This document shows positions 42,790 to 53,978 of a stretch of 64,000 nucleotides of DNA, piece after piece (position 1 is the first letter of the stretch; every line of letters starts with the position of its first letter). The notes under the pieces were generated by a model. It did not search any database and had not been told where the DNA came from. It saw nothing but the letters and a program-made list of their open reading frames with translations. The stretch is from the NCBI GenBank assembly GCA_018287875.1, contig JAGVVL010000013.1, forward strand, positions 1,054,001 through 1,118,000. The letters run 5' to 3'. This DNA comes from Nigrospora sphaerica (taxonomy: Eukaryota > Ascomycota > Sordariomycetes > Amphisphaeriales > Apiosporaceae). Both the position numbers and the translations under genes were made by a program.

Positions 42790-44650
42790 ACGTGGGTGTC
42801 GGGTGAGTGGCGCAGGCGGGTGAGTAGCGCACTTCCAGCTAAAATTTGTTACTTCAACTTTAAGACACTATATCTCCACAAACAAACATGGAGAACGCAT
42901 TTAAAGAGGGTCAGATGGTTCTTACTATTTAAGCACTCCAGAAAGACCCTTATTTAACCTGCCGAGCCGCTACAACAATCTATAACGTCCCGGAAACTAC
43001 CCTACGTCGAAAAATAGCCGGCATACACGCTAGGCAAGATACCTACCCTAAGTTAGCTCGATTAACTGAATTAGAAGAGAAAGCGCTTGTCAGATATATA
43101 CTGGACTTAGATACGCGAGGGTTTACACCGCGACTTCGTGATGTGGAAGATATGGCTAATGTTATTACCAAGTCGCGTAACATGTCATACGTCGGCACAT
43201 ATTAGGCCTTAAGCTTCGTTAAGCAACAACCGGACCTCCGAACACGTTTCTCTTAGGTATACAACTACTAGAGGGCCCTTTACGAAGATCCTAAGAATAT
43301 CGCGGGCTGGTTCGCGCTTTTCGCGAACCTGAAGGCTAAGTACGGTATCTAAGATAAGGATATCTACAACTTCGATAAGACCGGCTTCACGATAGGCCAA
43401 ATTACGTCCTTAATAGTCGTGACCGGTGCTGATCGCAGTGGAAAGCGAAAAAAAGTCCAGCCTAGTAATCGCGAATAGGTTACCGTGATCTAGGGCGTCT
43501 GTTCCGATAGTTGGTGTGTCCCGCTGTTCATCGTAGTAAAGGGCGCCTACCACCTCGCTAATTAGTACGCTAACAGCACCCTCCCGCGCGACTAGGTAAT
43601 TAAACAGACCTAGAATAAATAAACCGATAATAAGACTAGCTTAGATTGGATTCGGCATTTTGATAAATATATGTTATCGCGTACAACAGGCCAATATTAT
43701 CTATTAGTGATCGATAAGTATAAGAGCTACGTTTCGACCGAATTCTAGGCTTTCTATAAAGAGAAGGACATCGTAGCGGTCTCTATACCTCCACACTTGT
43801 CGTATCTACTCTAGCCACTTAATGTTAAGTGTTTTAGCCCATTAAAGCGGGCGTACGGTCACGAAATCGAAGGGTTTATAAAGTCACTCGTTAGCTATAT
43901 TACTAAGGCCAAGTTTCTAATCGCCTTCCAAGCCGCATTTAGAAAGGTTTTTACACCGAATAACGTTAAGGCTAGATTCTTAAGAGCCGGCTTAGTGCCT
44001 TTAAATCCGGAAAGAGTGCTTATAAAGCTGGATATGAAGTTATTGACACCTTCGCCTACTGGAAGCCTTCCGGCTGTAAGCGTCCTATAGGCCTCTTAGA
44101 CACCGTATAACTTAACTAAGGCGACTTCATAGACTGATTTTATTAAGAATCGAGTCCGCCATTATTAAGGAAGCTCTCTAACACCGATTTTATCGGCAGT
44201 TGACCAGTTTGCGAAGGGTGCGATAGCGATGATACACGAGGTCGCTCTTTTATAAGCAGAGGTCAAGACTCTTCGAGAGGCGAATTCCAGCCTCGCAAAA
44301 TATCGGAGAGTAAAAAAGACCCGTCTACAGCAAGGAGGAACACTCGAGATTGGCGAGGCTTAAGATCTTTTAGATCAAAAGGACGTCGATACGCAGTTAA
44401 GAGAGGAAACGCGTATAAGGAGCAGTCGGGTAACGAGGTCAGAACCACACGGGCAGCGATATAGCATCTGTGGAATAGCCGGACATAATACGCGAACATG
44501 TGAAATGAATGCAGAAACATCTAAAGAGCCAGAATCTGATTAGTTTAAATTGATTTAAGGCGTTATAGTTAGGTAATCGATTGATTTATCGTGAAGATTC
44601 CCTTTAGGTGCGCCACTCACCCGCCTGCGCTACTCACGCGACACCCACGT
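42790..44650 (+). mobile_element. pogo-3: Fot1/pogo-type DNA transposon, both ends complete
   Basis: The element starts ACGTGGGTGTC and ends GACACCCACGT, flanked by TA on both sides (42788-42789 and 44651-44652). This is the target duplication of pogo/mariner transposons. The terminal inverted repeats (about 43 bp, 42790-42832 and 44607-44650) consist of the outer 11 bp plus two tandem 17 bp units with core GGTGAGTRGCGCA. The internal gene is homologous to pogo-2 over its whole length. Confidence 0.93.
42888..44543 (+). pseudogene. pogo-3 transposase (552-codon frame with multiple stops)
   Basis: ATG 42888 to TAG 44543 is exactly 552 codons with no indel, matching pogo-2. It has an N-terminal helix-turn-helix, a CENP-B-like domain (ELEEKALVRYILDLDTRGF, near 43065), and a DDE core with NFDKTGF (near 43370), LVIDKYKSYVS (near 43705) and LNVKCFSPLKRAY (near 43820), the third Asp again Asn. 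The C-terminal knuckle reads YSICGIAGHNTRTC, its first Cys replaced by Tyr (TGT to TAT). Stops are mostly TAG at Trp codons. Confidence 0.88.
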
Positions 44651-44724
44651 TAATAGTTTAGTCGACTTTAAAAAAGACGTCGGACTTTAAAGACTAAGTA
44701 TAGCTTTCGAACTAACTAGCTAAA

Positions 44725-45013
44725 TGTTAAGGAGCGGGCAGGCAGGCGGATAACGGAGTCGATTCAGGTTCTATGCTACAGGTCCAGGTTCCTATTCTGT
44801 CGGTACAGGTCAGGCTTGGTGGACAGGACGTAGCTTGAAGAGCTACAACTGAAGTCTCCTCGGTCGCAGACTTCTTATCTAAATCCCCAACGGAGGTCCG
44901 TACCGAGCGGTCTTGACAGAACTCCATCACGGGACGACTAATCCGTAGCCAGTTTAGGATGTCTCAGAGGCTGCCCTGTGCCGGTACGGTCTGTCACGGT
45001 CCACCCCGTGACA
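44725..45013 (+). repeat. Solo LTR of a further family (289 bp)
   Basis: It begins TGTTAAGGAGC and ends CCCCGTGACA, and is flanked by CTAAA (44720-44724 and 45014-45018). No internal or second copy is present in the window, so the parent element is unknown. The orientation is arbitrary. Confidence 0.85.
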
Positions 45014-45018
45014 CTAAA

Positions 45019-45296
45019 CACTTAACTATATAACGACTACTATTTTAAAAGATTTAAAAGGCCTTTAATAAAAAGAACATTTAATTAGCTACTACTTAAA
45101 GGTAAATTTAAGCTCTTTGTAACGAAGCGCTATACCTAAGTACTGCGTGACGTAGGGTTTGTACAATCAGGGACAGAGAGCGTCTGTCTGCTTGAACACT
45201 GGTCGCTGAGTAACTGACTGGCTGAAGGTGCTTGACTGGGTAACGGGTTGACGATGGTGCGGATGCGTGTAACTGATCTCACAATAGGTCGTTAGG
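45019..45296. other. Decayed AT-rich sequence, no gene seen
   Basis: The first half is AT-rich and looks RIP-decayed. The second half is of mixed composition with repeated CTGACTGG-like words. It forms the left flank of LINE-B copy 2. Confidence 0.4.
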
Positions 45297-45509
45297 CGTT
45301 AGCCCATCTTCTTCTTCTTCTTCTTTGTATTTATCGCCGTGTTGGGACAATGTCCCGCCTCCCAGGGGGCATCTGGCGTGCGAGAGTCTATCTACATATC
45401 TAGATATCCCGCATATCGAGCCCAATGGCAATCTTTTAGTCTAGCCGTCTCCATCACTCCTCCGTGCGAGTTTGTTCCCGGCGCTGGTTCTGTCTGGGTG
45501 GCTATTGCC

Positions 45510-48500
45510 TTACGTAAAGTGACCTCTACAGCCTGTCGATAGTGGGTATATGTCCTCGTAGTACTTTGTTAAGGAAGTAAAGAGTTGAAACTGCTCTGGG
45601 CTGTGTATTAGCCTTTGCTAGTATACTTGTAAGGTTTCCGGTTCGGGGTCGAACTTTGGCCATTGGGCCCGGTGCCTTCGCGTTTTACAGCAGTAGACTA
45701 GGTGTTCTAGTGTTCGTAGCAATCGGCACGCGTATCGATTGTATCGCCTATGTTGTAACTTCTTATAGTACCAGTCGAAGTCTCCGTGCCTTAACTGGAG
45801 TGCAAGAAAGTTATGGAGTGTTCGTCTAAGGAGATCTAGCTCCTTTAGCGTCTTAAGAGTTGCTATAGTGAATCTAAGTTTTCAGTAGCGTTTGCAGCCC
45901 TGGGAGGCTTCCTCCTACCACTTCGCGAACTGGTCTTTAACGATCGTCTTTCGGAGTCTCTTTACACCCGCGTAGGTAGCCTGGGAAGGGGCGCTTGTGG
46001 GCAGCGCTGCCCCTTCTTTCGCAAGGCTGTCGGCTTCCTTGTTACCTTGGATCCCTTCGTGGCCTGGCACCCATCGAACATAGACGTCGGCAATCGTCGC
46101 TAGCTCTTGGAAGGCGAGGAAGGCCTCTTGTGAGCTTTTCGGCGCGTTTCCCGTGAGGCCCCGAATGACCGACGTATTATCTAAGCAGACGTGGATTGTC
46201 GCGCCTAGGTCCACCCGATAAGCTCGACGTAGACCTTGCCACGCTCCGACGGCTTCTCCGTTAAAGACGTCAGCAAGGCCTAGTCGTCCTTTATCTTAGT
46301 ACAGTTTCCGTCTGTTTCTATAGATAGCAAAGCCCCAGCCGACAGCCCCGTTAGGTCCTTTCGACCCGTCCGAGAAGACTACAAGGTGGGTATCGGGAAG
46401 CTTCGACTGCCACGCTGTAAAGTCCTTCGCCGCTATCTTTTTGTCTTTCGGCGGCTCCTGCACTGGTGTGTATCTCCTTAGGAGGTACTGTGGCCGCGGA
46501 CAACTAGGCAGGAGTCTGGCTGCTCTCTAGAGTCTGGTCTATACTGGCTGTAGAGAGCCGTAGCAGCGGCCTAGTGGGTAGGGCCGTAGTGCCGTTCGCG
46601 CTGTTAGTATGTGGTCCTTATCCACCGACTGGAGCCGCTGTCCGAAGCGATAGAACGCCGCTTTTAGTGCGATTCGTGCTGTTGGGACCCCTGCGTCCCT
46701 GTATAGCGTGGCTGTCGGCGTTGTCCTCTATATAGGTAGAACAGCCTGTATCGCTTCTCTTAAGACCCGGTCTATCTTATTTATGTGCGCTTCTTACCAG
46801 GTTGCCACTTCTGTACTGCGTTCTTTGCTAACGATCTTTCGGGTCTTCGTGCGCCCCCCGTACTATACCTCGGCCCTGTAGGTGAGAATGGGAAGAACGC
46901 AGGTAAAGATGGCTTTCCGGAGGGCTCTTAGCGGAGGGCCTCGCTGGGTGTTGGCTAGGCTCCGGAGGTGTCGTACGACGTTCCGCGCTTATGCCGCTTT
47001 CCTCTTCACGTGCTCCGTGAACTGAAGCTTCGGGTCGAACCAGACGCCGAGCCATCGTACAGGCTTCTCTGAGGCGTGCACCGTGAGGCCGTGGTCTCTT
47101 GCCGAGACGCTCGGAAGTCCCTCCGGGTTCTTTCCGTATGTAAAGTGGAGCAGATCGCTCTTCTCCGGGTCGATCGTGACCTTGTTTTCTCGGCCCCAGT
47201 TTAGGACGTCGTTTAGGTCGTTCGATAGCTGTCGTGCGTTCTCTTAGAGGGACTTGCTTTCTCGGTAAAAGTATATATTATCCGCGTATCCGAATCGGTA
47301 TCTTATATCCTCAAGCAGGATGTCTGCGATATATAGGAGGAAGAGGATGGGGGAGGCGGGGGAACCTTATAGCAGACTGTATTGGATCGTCTATGGTGCT
47401 GTTGTGACATCCTCGAGTTGAATCCGCACTTATCTTTCTTCTATGAAGGAGCCCACGAACTTCACTAGCGGTGTAGCCCAGCCCTGTTGTCTTATACGGA
47501 GCATAAGCCGCTTCTTAAGCGTTGTATCGAATGCGCCTTTCATATCCAAGGTAAGAATCGAGGCTGTACGCCTAGTCTCTAGGGAGTGTTCAATCTCGTG
47601 TGTTAAGTAGGCAAGGAGGTCCGAAGCTGCTCGCGTCGGTAAGGCGCCCGCTTATTGTGGGCTGACTACCTTATATGGGAGTGCTGTGTTAGCTATCCGC
47701 CTCGCGACGAGCCTTTCGAGGCCTTTCCCAAGATAGGAGAGGAGGGCGATCGGTCGCTAGGAGCGAGGGTTTGAGAGGTCTTTCTTATTCGGTTTCCGTA
47801 GCATCACAACCTCGGCTGTTCGGAATGGGCGTGGGTGGTGGCCAATCTGTAAGCAGGCCTAAAAGAGGGATCGTATCGGCTCTTAGACAGCATGCCAGCA
47901 TACTTTGAGTAGCCTTACCGAGATGCTATCGACTCCTAGTGAGGTGCTTTTCACCGCAATCGTGGCGGCTGTTAGCTCCTCTTTAAAGATATAGGTGTCC
48001 TAGGGAAGGGCGCGCCGCAGTACTGTCGGGATCTTAAGAGGGTCGCCCTCGAGGTCTTCGGCGTCCGTGAACCGCTCTAGGAGGGCCTTACGGAGGGCGT
48101 GTGCCTTCTCTTCCGTGTCTTCAATCGTCTTGTCCCTAATAACGAGCGGGGGCGATGGAATAGCCGGCTGTAGCTTATGCCATTGAACTACCTTGTATAA
48201 GTCTTCATCTAACTGGATCGAGTCGATTCGCTGCCGCCAGTACCTCCGCTTCTCTTATCTCACTACCGCGAGGAAATGTTTTCGCTCTTCGAGGTGTCTC
48301 CAATCCCCTTGGCAATGTCTTCTTGCTCGCCGGAATACGTCCCGGGCCTCCCGACAGGTGTCGGTCCACCATGGTGCGTCACGGCCGTCTTTAGTAGGTT
48401 ATTTCCCGACCGTTTCTAGCGCTTTCTATAAAAGGCTCAGGATCTCCGTCGCCTGCAGGTCCAGCTGGTCTGTCGTAGGTGTCGGAGGGAGTGGTGTGCA

Positions 48501-48927
48501 GTTTTACAGACCTAGTTCGATAATGCCGGCGAAGGTTTTCAGCTTATTTTCCGGTATGGAGTATCGATACTGCATCCTAGATATGCGACTGTTCCTTAGA
48601 ATGGAGATTCGGATCGTTTCGTGGTCTGCCCCTGTTTGGAGTTTGGAGTCTACCACCGCTATAGCGAAAGGGATGTTCGAGAATGTTAGATCGATAGTAT
48701 GCCCCGCCACGTTTGTCGGGACTCCTATCTCTCCTATATAGCTGAGTCCATTTGCGACGGCCCAGTCGTGGATCTCGAGCCCCGCGTTCCGGGTTTGTCG
48801 GATGTCTGGGTCCCAGGCGTTGTACCATGCGTTAAAGTCCCCCGCGACCACACAATTAGGTGGTGGTTGTAAGGCTAAAAGGAGTCGTGTCGCCTGGCTT
48901 AGTGGCTCGTCTGGGGGTCTGTATACG
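45510..48927 (-). pseudogene. LINE-B copy 2 ORF2, main part: endonuclease end, reverse transcriptase, RNase H
   Basis: It continues from 61807. The endonuclease shows CVVAGDFNAWYNAWDPD (near 48855) and HTIDLTFSN (near 48695). The reverse transcriptase is readable around 47550-47230 but carries several stops. RNase H shows ATIHVCLDNTSVIRGL (near 46190) and RWVPGHEGIQGNKEADSLA (near 46075). The end corresponds to TAA at 45510-45512. Many TAG codons make it non-functional. The RNase H is clearly homologous to LINE-B copy 1. Confidence 0.88.
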
Positions 48928-48932
48928 TTAAT

Positions 48933-49131
48933 TGTCGCACTGAAGGAGGCGTGGGAAGCGAAAGGTTCAAGGTTATCCATTAGAAAGGACAAAAGAAAGT
49001 GCCAGAGATGGCAGACTATATACTCGTAGCTGGGGACCGCTCCCCACATGCTCCATAGGACCTACTGCAGGTACCAGTAGCTCCTCACGTGATCTCAGGG
49101 GCGAAACTAGTGATAGCCTCATATTGCCACA
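48933..49131 (-). repeat. 3' LTR of the copia element (199 bp)
   Basis: Identical to 61603-61801. The adjacent internal sequence on the element strand, GCTGAGGGGGTG, is a short purine tract that fits the second-strand primer site. Confidence 0.93.
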
Positions 49132-49606
49132 CACCCCCTCAGCGGACGTTCCATCGTTCGCTGACCCTCTGTTGGCCTCCTTTAGCTGCTTGTGCCGGTT
49201 CCCATGCGAGGGTTTAATTGTCCCTGCAGTTTTGGCTCGGTTAGTAGCTTGCCAGTCGTCCTGCAGAGCGTCAGCTGCGGTTCGATTGTCCTTAAGGTGA
49301 GGACAATGGCCAGTCCTCCCAGGCGACATCATTATTCGAGATGCTATTGTTCGCGCTGGGTATTGAGCCTCAGAGGCTGCAGACAGCATTAATAGCTGGA
49401 GTCTGTCGCTGGCTGCGCCCGCGTTCCTATTTCTTTTCTTGTCCATCCCTAGATCGTCGTGCGTCTCCCCATCTGTTGTCTCGCCAGCTTCGTTGGCGAC
49501 GGTGATGCTGACTGTCGCTCGTGAAGCCTTCTCGCGTGCGCGCACACACACACATCCACCTCGCTGGTCGAGGTCTCTCCCATCCGACGCCATCACCACC
49601 ACCACC

Positions 49607-50557
49607 ATGTCCGCCGGTCAGTATCTCCTCAGGACTTCTCCACAGCCGCCACTGACATCGTGTAGCTGTTTTGTCCTCTTCCGGTGGTCTGCCTCCTGGC
49701 GACGGCGGTGCAGGTAAGCCCCTGGCCGCGGCCATGAGAAGGAGCGCGTGGAGGTCCCTCCAGCAGCGACGACGAGTCCGACTCGGAGATCGCGCGCGCC
49801 AGGGAGCTCCTGCGCCGTCACAACAAGAAGAAGCGTGCTGCCAAGGCTGCCGGCAAGCTCGACAAGCTCGCCGAGCGACGTTCCGAGGCCGCCCTGCGGC
49901 GCACCAAGGGGGCTGCTCGCTTCACTCCGTGCGAGCAGTGCACGCTGTCGCTCCTGCGGGGCCCTCGTGGCCACTGCCATGGCACTGCTCTCGCAGGCAG
50001 CTCCCGGTGCTTTGATTGTGTACGCCATAATCACACGTATATGGTCTCTCCTCTCAAGCTATAGACTTGGTGTTGACGTCTTCTGTAGCTGCAGAGAGCT
50101 CCCGGAGGCTACGCGAGCTCCGGCTCGTCACCTCTTTCGGGCCTTTTTGCGCCCTGCAGATCAGTACCGCCAAGTGAGTGCCTTGACTATTGTCGCTCTG
50201 GATCCGTGCTGACAAGTTATAGGCGCTGGTCGATAATCTTCGCGCCACCGTGCGCATGCTTCTGGAGATCGCCAACATAGGCGACCACCATTCGTTGTCC
50301 GGTGTCGCTTCTGCCGCCCCCGCTGACGCTCCTCCCCCTTCCCCGGAGCCGGACACGCCGTCCGAGAGCACCCTTCGGGGCCGAAAGAAGATCAGCAAGA
50401 AGGGCAAGAAGGAAAGGGCGTCGCTTCTGTCGACGTTGGCGCCGCCTCCGTCGCTCACGAGGAGGCACGGGAGGCTAGCGAGTCGCTGGCCGACATCCTG
50501 GCCGACCTGTCGGACCTCGTGAGCGACGAGGTCGAGGGCGGCGAGGAGGAGGAGTAG
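49607..50557 (+). CDS. Putative spliced gene with six-cysteine motif, antisense inside the copia element
   Basis: A four-exon model fits: exons 49607-49713, 49764-50036, 50089-50173 and 50223-50557. The introns are 50, 52 and 49 bp with GTAAGC, GTATAT and GTGAGT donors and AG acceptors; the last has a GCTGAC branch-like site. The product has an acidic patch (SSDDESDSEIARARELL), a Lys/Arg/Ala-rich helix, and a Cys motif CEQC-x12-C-x10-CFDC-x5-C. A helical part (RQALVDNLRATVRMLLEIAN) and a very acidic end (EVEGGEEEE, TAG 50557) follow. The sixth Cys appears only if intron 2 is spliced. Exon 4 needs either a one-base shift near 50411 or a fourth 47 bp intron (about 50300-50346) to stay open. Codons are GC-rich and RIP-free. 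Such Cys-x2-Cys repeats are common in fungal proteins of unknown function; it is not a typical copia gene. Confidence 0.6.
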
Positions 50558-50703
50558 AGGTGTAAGGCCTGTGGGGCGAAAGCCCGGATATCTTTTGTTG
50601 TTTCGCCCGTCAGGGCTGATACCCAGTGTTGCTTTGCACGTTTTGCCCGCCGCTGGTCGGTCAGGGGGTGTCCCAGCTGGCTGGGCCCCGGAATTGAACC
50701 GTC

Positions 50704-52730
50704 TTAACTCCCAACAGCCTTCTCCTGCTTCTCCGTTACCTGTCGTATGTCTTGTAGGTTGAGAAGGGTCCTAAAGTGCTCAAATTTTGCCCTACTTAGG
50801 TTCTTTGTCAATCCGTCGGCTGGCATGTCCTTTGTGGCAAGATACGTCAGTTGGAACGCTCCTCGAGCGTATTCCTGGCGCAGCCATAGGTTGTGGATGT
50901 CCACATGGCGTAGCTTGGTAGATATCCTTTCGCTGCTACCGATCACGAGGCGAATCGTCTGCTGGTTATCGCAGGCTATGCTGAACGGAGTGTCCAAGAC
51001 CAATTGGATATCTCTGAAAAGGCGCTTCAGGGCTACCGTTTCCTTTGCTGCCTCACTGAGGGCCAGTAACTCGGCTTCAGTGGTAGAGGTGGTCACCGTA
51101 GCTTGTCGGCTTGCTTTCCAAACGACTGGTCCTCCGAATAGCTGGATGAGGTATCCCTGAGACGACTTCCTGGTGTCTAGATCGTCTGCGAAGGATGCGT
51201 CCGTCGAAATCGCTATGGCTTGAGGAGCCGTCTGGTGTATCAATGGCTTCCCGTAGCGTATGGACACGAATCTCGTGCTATAGGCGTAGCGAATACACCA
51301 ATCTGCCGCGTCTAAATGGTCTTGAGAGGGATTCGTCAGATGTCGAGATAGCTGCGAGGCTGCGTATGCCAAGTCCGGTCTGACCATAATAGCGCTGTAG
51401 AGGATGCTTCCGACGCGCTCCTGAAAAGCCTGAATCCTGTGCTTCGGAGCCACCCCCGAGTGCGTCTTGAGTGGCATCTGCGGAAGCGGCGTCGCTGGGG
51501 TTCTCCCTTGGTGAAGATTGAAGCGTTTGGCGACCTTCTCGAGATAGGCGTCGTGGCATAGCCAAAGGAGACCGTCTTGTAGCTCGCGAACGACCCTAAC
51601 ACCAAGGTAGTAGTTGACTTCGCCTTGGTCCTTCAGCTCATACGCTCTTTTCAGCGCTTCAATGAGTCTTAGGGCTTCGTCTCGCTTGTCAGGCCTGTTA
51701 CAGACGAGAAAGTCATCCACGTAGAACACCACAAGGATGGTGCGCTCCTTATTGTGGTATAGGCATGGTTCCTCTGGAGAGGACCGAAGCCCGAGCTTCT
51801 CGAGGGTGCTTGAGAAGTCCCTGAACCATAGAAGAGGCGATTCTCGTAGCCCGTAAAGAGCCCTGAGAAGACGTAGGACGTAGCCCTCTCTCTCGTAGCC
51901 TGGTGGATACTCCACGTAGATAGGCTCCGCGTCCTTGCTGAAAAGTGCGTTGAGAAAGGCGTTAACCACATCGAACTGTCGTACCTCATATCCGAAGCGC
52001 GCCACGATAGCCATCATGATCCTGAACGACCTGGCAGCTAGAGTAGCTGCGTAGGTGCTCTCAAGAGTGTTGACCATCTGCTTGTCGCCTCTAACGACGA
52101 TCCTTGCCTTACATCGCAGGTGAACGTTATTCTCGTCATACTTGTCGGTGAAAACCCACTTTAAGGGCAGTGTGAAGAGGCCTGGCGTGCGACGTGCTGG
52201 TTTCCAGATCCCCATCTCGTCTGCCTTCTTGATCTCGAGCTTCGTAGCGTTCCTGAAGTCCTCTCCCCTGGGATGAGTAGCTAATTCACGCCAGGAGCGT
52301 GGTGGTGAAGATAGAGTTCTCCCTTCTTCTTTGGAATCGCTCTCTGTTGCTCTTGATGACCGACACGCCGTAAAGATGCGCGCGTGAACAGTCCTGTGGA
52401 GAGAGTCCCCGTTCTGGAGGACATCTTTCCCTGTGAGGAACGTCCCGAGGAGCGCATTGAGGTGATTAGTCTCCTGCACTTGTATCTCCTCGGGGGTGTA
52501 TTGGACCGCTAGGAATGAGTTCTGCGTCCCGTCCCTCCTAATCCTGACTCTCCCGCTCCTCCTCAGTACTGTATCTGCTGAGGGGGTTGGCCGTGCGCGA
52601 GGTCTGCGGACTCTCTGAGGCTGTTCCCTCTGAGGTCCCTCTGACTCTGGTAGAGCCACTGTGATCGAATCGAGGATCCGATCCTGGTCTGGTGTAGCCC
52701 TTGAGGGCGCTTCGTCAGCTATTCCCTGGC
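50704..52730 (-). CDS. Copia reverse transcriptase and RNase H (open 651-codon frame)
   Basis: A long frame is free of stops down to TAA/TAG at 50704. It shows FTLPLKWVFTDKYDENN (near 52170), KARIVVRGDKQ (near 52110), VRQFDVVNAFLNALFSKDA (near 51985), LRALYGLRESPLLWF (near 51860) and the active site LVVFYVDDFLVCN (near 51730). RNase H shows ISTDASFADDLDTRKSSQGY (near 51200), TTSTTEAELLALSEA (near 51095) and IACDNQQTIRL (near 50980). All catalytic acids seem present. It has no ATG of its own near the front. It is part of a gag-pol frame that is shifted near 52740-52800, so it could not be made by this copy. Confidence 0.9.
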
Positions 52731-53858
52731 TTACACCTCCACTAGTCGCAGTTGATGGGACTTGTGGATCGCTGGCACCCTCTCCTGTAGTCCCAGGTCC
52801 TGGTGTGGACTCAGTTGTGAGGGTGCAGCATGCGCATTCAGTCCGCCAGGCTCATGAGCACCTGACGAGCCTTCAGGAGCGACATCCACCCCCGAGTTCT
52901 TGTCGACTGGTCCCTCGGGAGCGTTGCCTTCCCCTAAGTTCCCAAGGTGAGCTTCTTGGGAGCTTTCAGGACGCAATGCTGTACCGACAATGTCATCTAG
53001 CTCCTCGAGCCTGTTCCAGAGCTGCAGTGTTTCATTTGTGAAGCCTGTCTCGCTCAAAGGGATGTCTCCTGGCTCAACCTGTAGGTACTCTAGCGCCTCA
53101 GGGTCCAGCCGTTCTGACTCTCCTCCCTTATAGAACTGCGTTTCGTCGAATGTGACGTCTCGCGTCTGAATGACCTTGCCGTGCTTTGGCAACCAGATTC
53201 TGTAGATATTGCTAGCGGCATAGCCTACCAGATATCCTATCTGTGCCCTGTTTTGAACCTTGAACGCTCTGCGGTCTGCCCTAGCGGCGCGTCTTTGGTG
53301 AAGGGCGAAAGCCTTGCATCCGAAGACGTATATACCGCTCCAGTCCGGTCGGAGGTCTTCCTAAGCCTCTCGCAGCTCCTGAGGGCTGTAGTGCGTCTGA
53401 TTGAGAGAGAACTATTCGTCTAGCACCTCATTAGGGCTTCGGAAGCGCTGCGACTGAGCTGGGCTCATGTTGATGAGCTTCGTCGCAGCGGTGGTTGACT
53501 CTGGCCATAGCACCTCAGGGAGGCTGGCATGCGATAGCATTTTCAGGGATCGAACAATTATCTCCTGACCAGCTCTCTCAGGGCCTCCGTTCGGCTCGTG
53601 TGTGTATGGGGGTGAGGTCTGAATCTCTATCCCTTCAGAATCTGCCCAGCGCTCGTATTCGGTCATGCCGTTGATCGCTATCACGCCCTTCTCCCCGTCG
53701 TGCTTTAGAACACAGAGGTGAAGGTTGTAGCGTCTCAGGACATGCCTCTCGAAGCTTCTGATGATCTTGAATAGCTGGGTATGGCTCTTCGAGGGCGTCG
53801 GAAAGGACCAAAGCTTGCCGCTGTAGTCGTCCTTCAGTACCAGTAGCCACTGGGAACC
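52731..53858 (-). pseudogene. Copia integrase, C-terminal two thirds
   Basis: The frame resumes right after LINE-A copy 4 with GSQWLLVLKDDYSGKLW (near 53840). It contains VLKHDGEKG (near 53710) and PPYTHEPNGGPERAGQE (near 53620), positions of the second Asp and the Glu of the catalytic triad. Two TAG codons follow at 53412 and near 53361. The later part (FGCKAFALHQRRAARADRR, RDVTFDE) matches the region before the reverse transcriptase. A frame change near 52740-52800 separates it from the next piece. Confidence 0.88.
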
Positions 53859-53978
53859 TCCGGTGCAGCGACACAGCGACGCAGTAATGGCGCCTCGCTG
53901 CACTTTCGATGTAGAGACGCATTCTGCACGAAAGTGCAGCGAGGCGCCATTACTGCGTCGCTGTGTCGCTGCACCGGA
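53859..53978. repeat. Perfect 50 bp inverted repeat at the 5' end of LINE-A copy 4
   Basis: 53859-53908 is the exact reverse complement of 53929-53978, with a 20 bp spacer (ATGTAGAGACGCATTCTGCA). The right arm and spacer are normal LINE-A 5' sequence, as in copies 1 and 2. The left arm is an added inverted copy, as made by twin priming or fold-back synthesis during insertion. Confidence 0.92.

Noticed and set aside
48973..50034. Minus-strand open frames in the copia 3' region (for example 48973-49608 and 49618-50034)
   Set aside because: They show no motif, and some run across the 3' LTR. The opposite strand gives a consistent splice model and a Cys motif, so these look like shadows.
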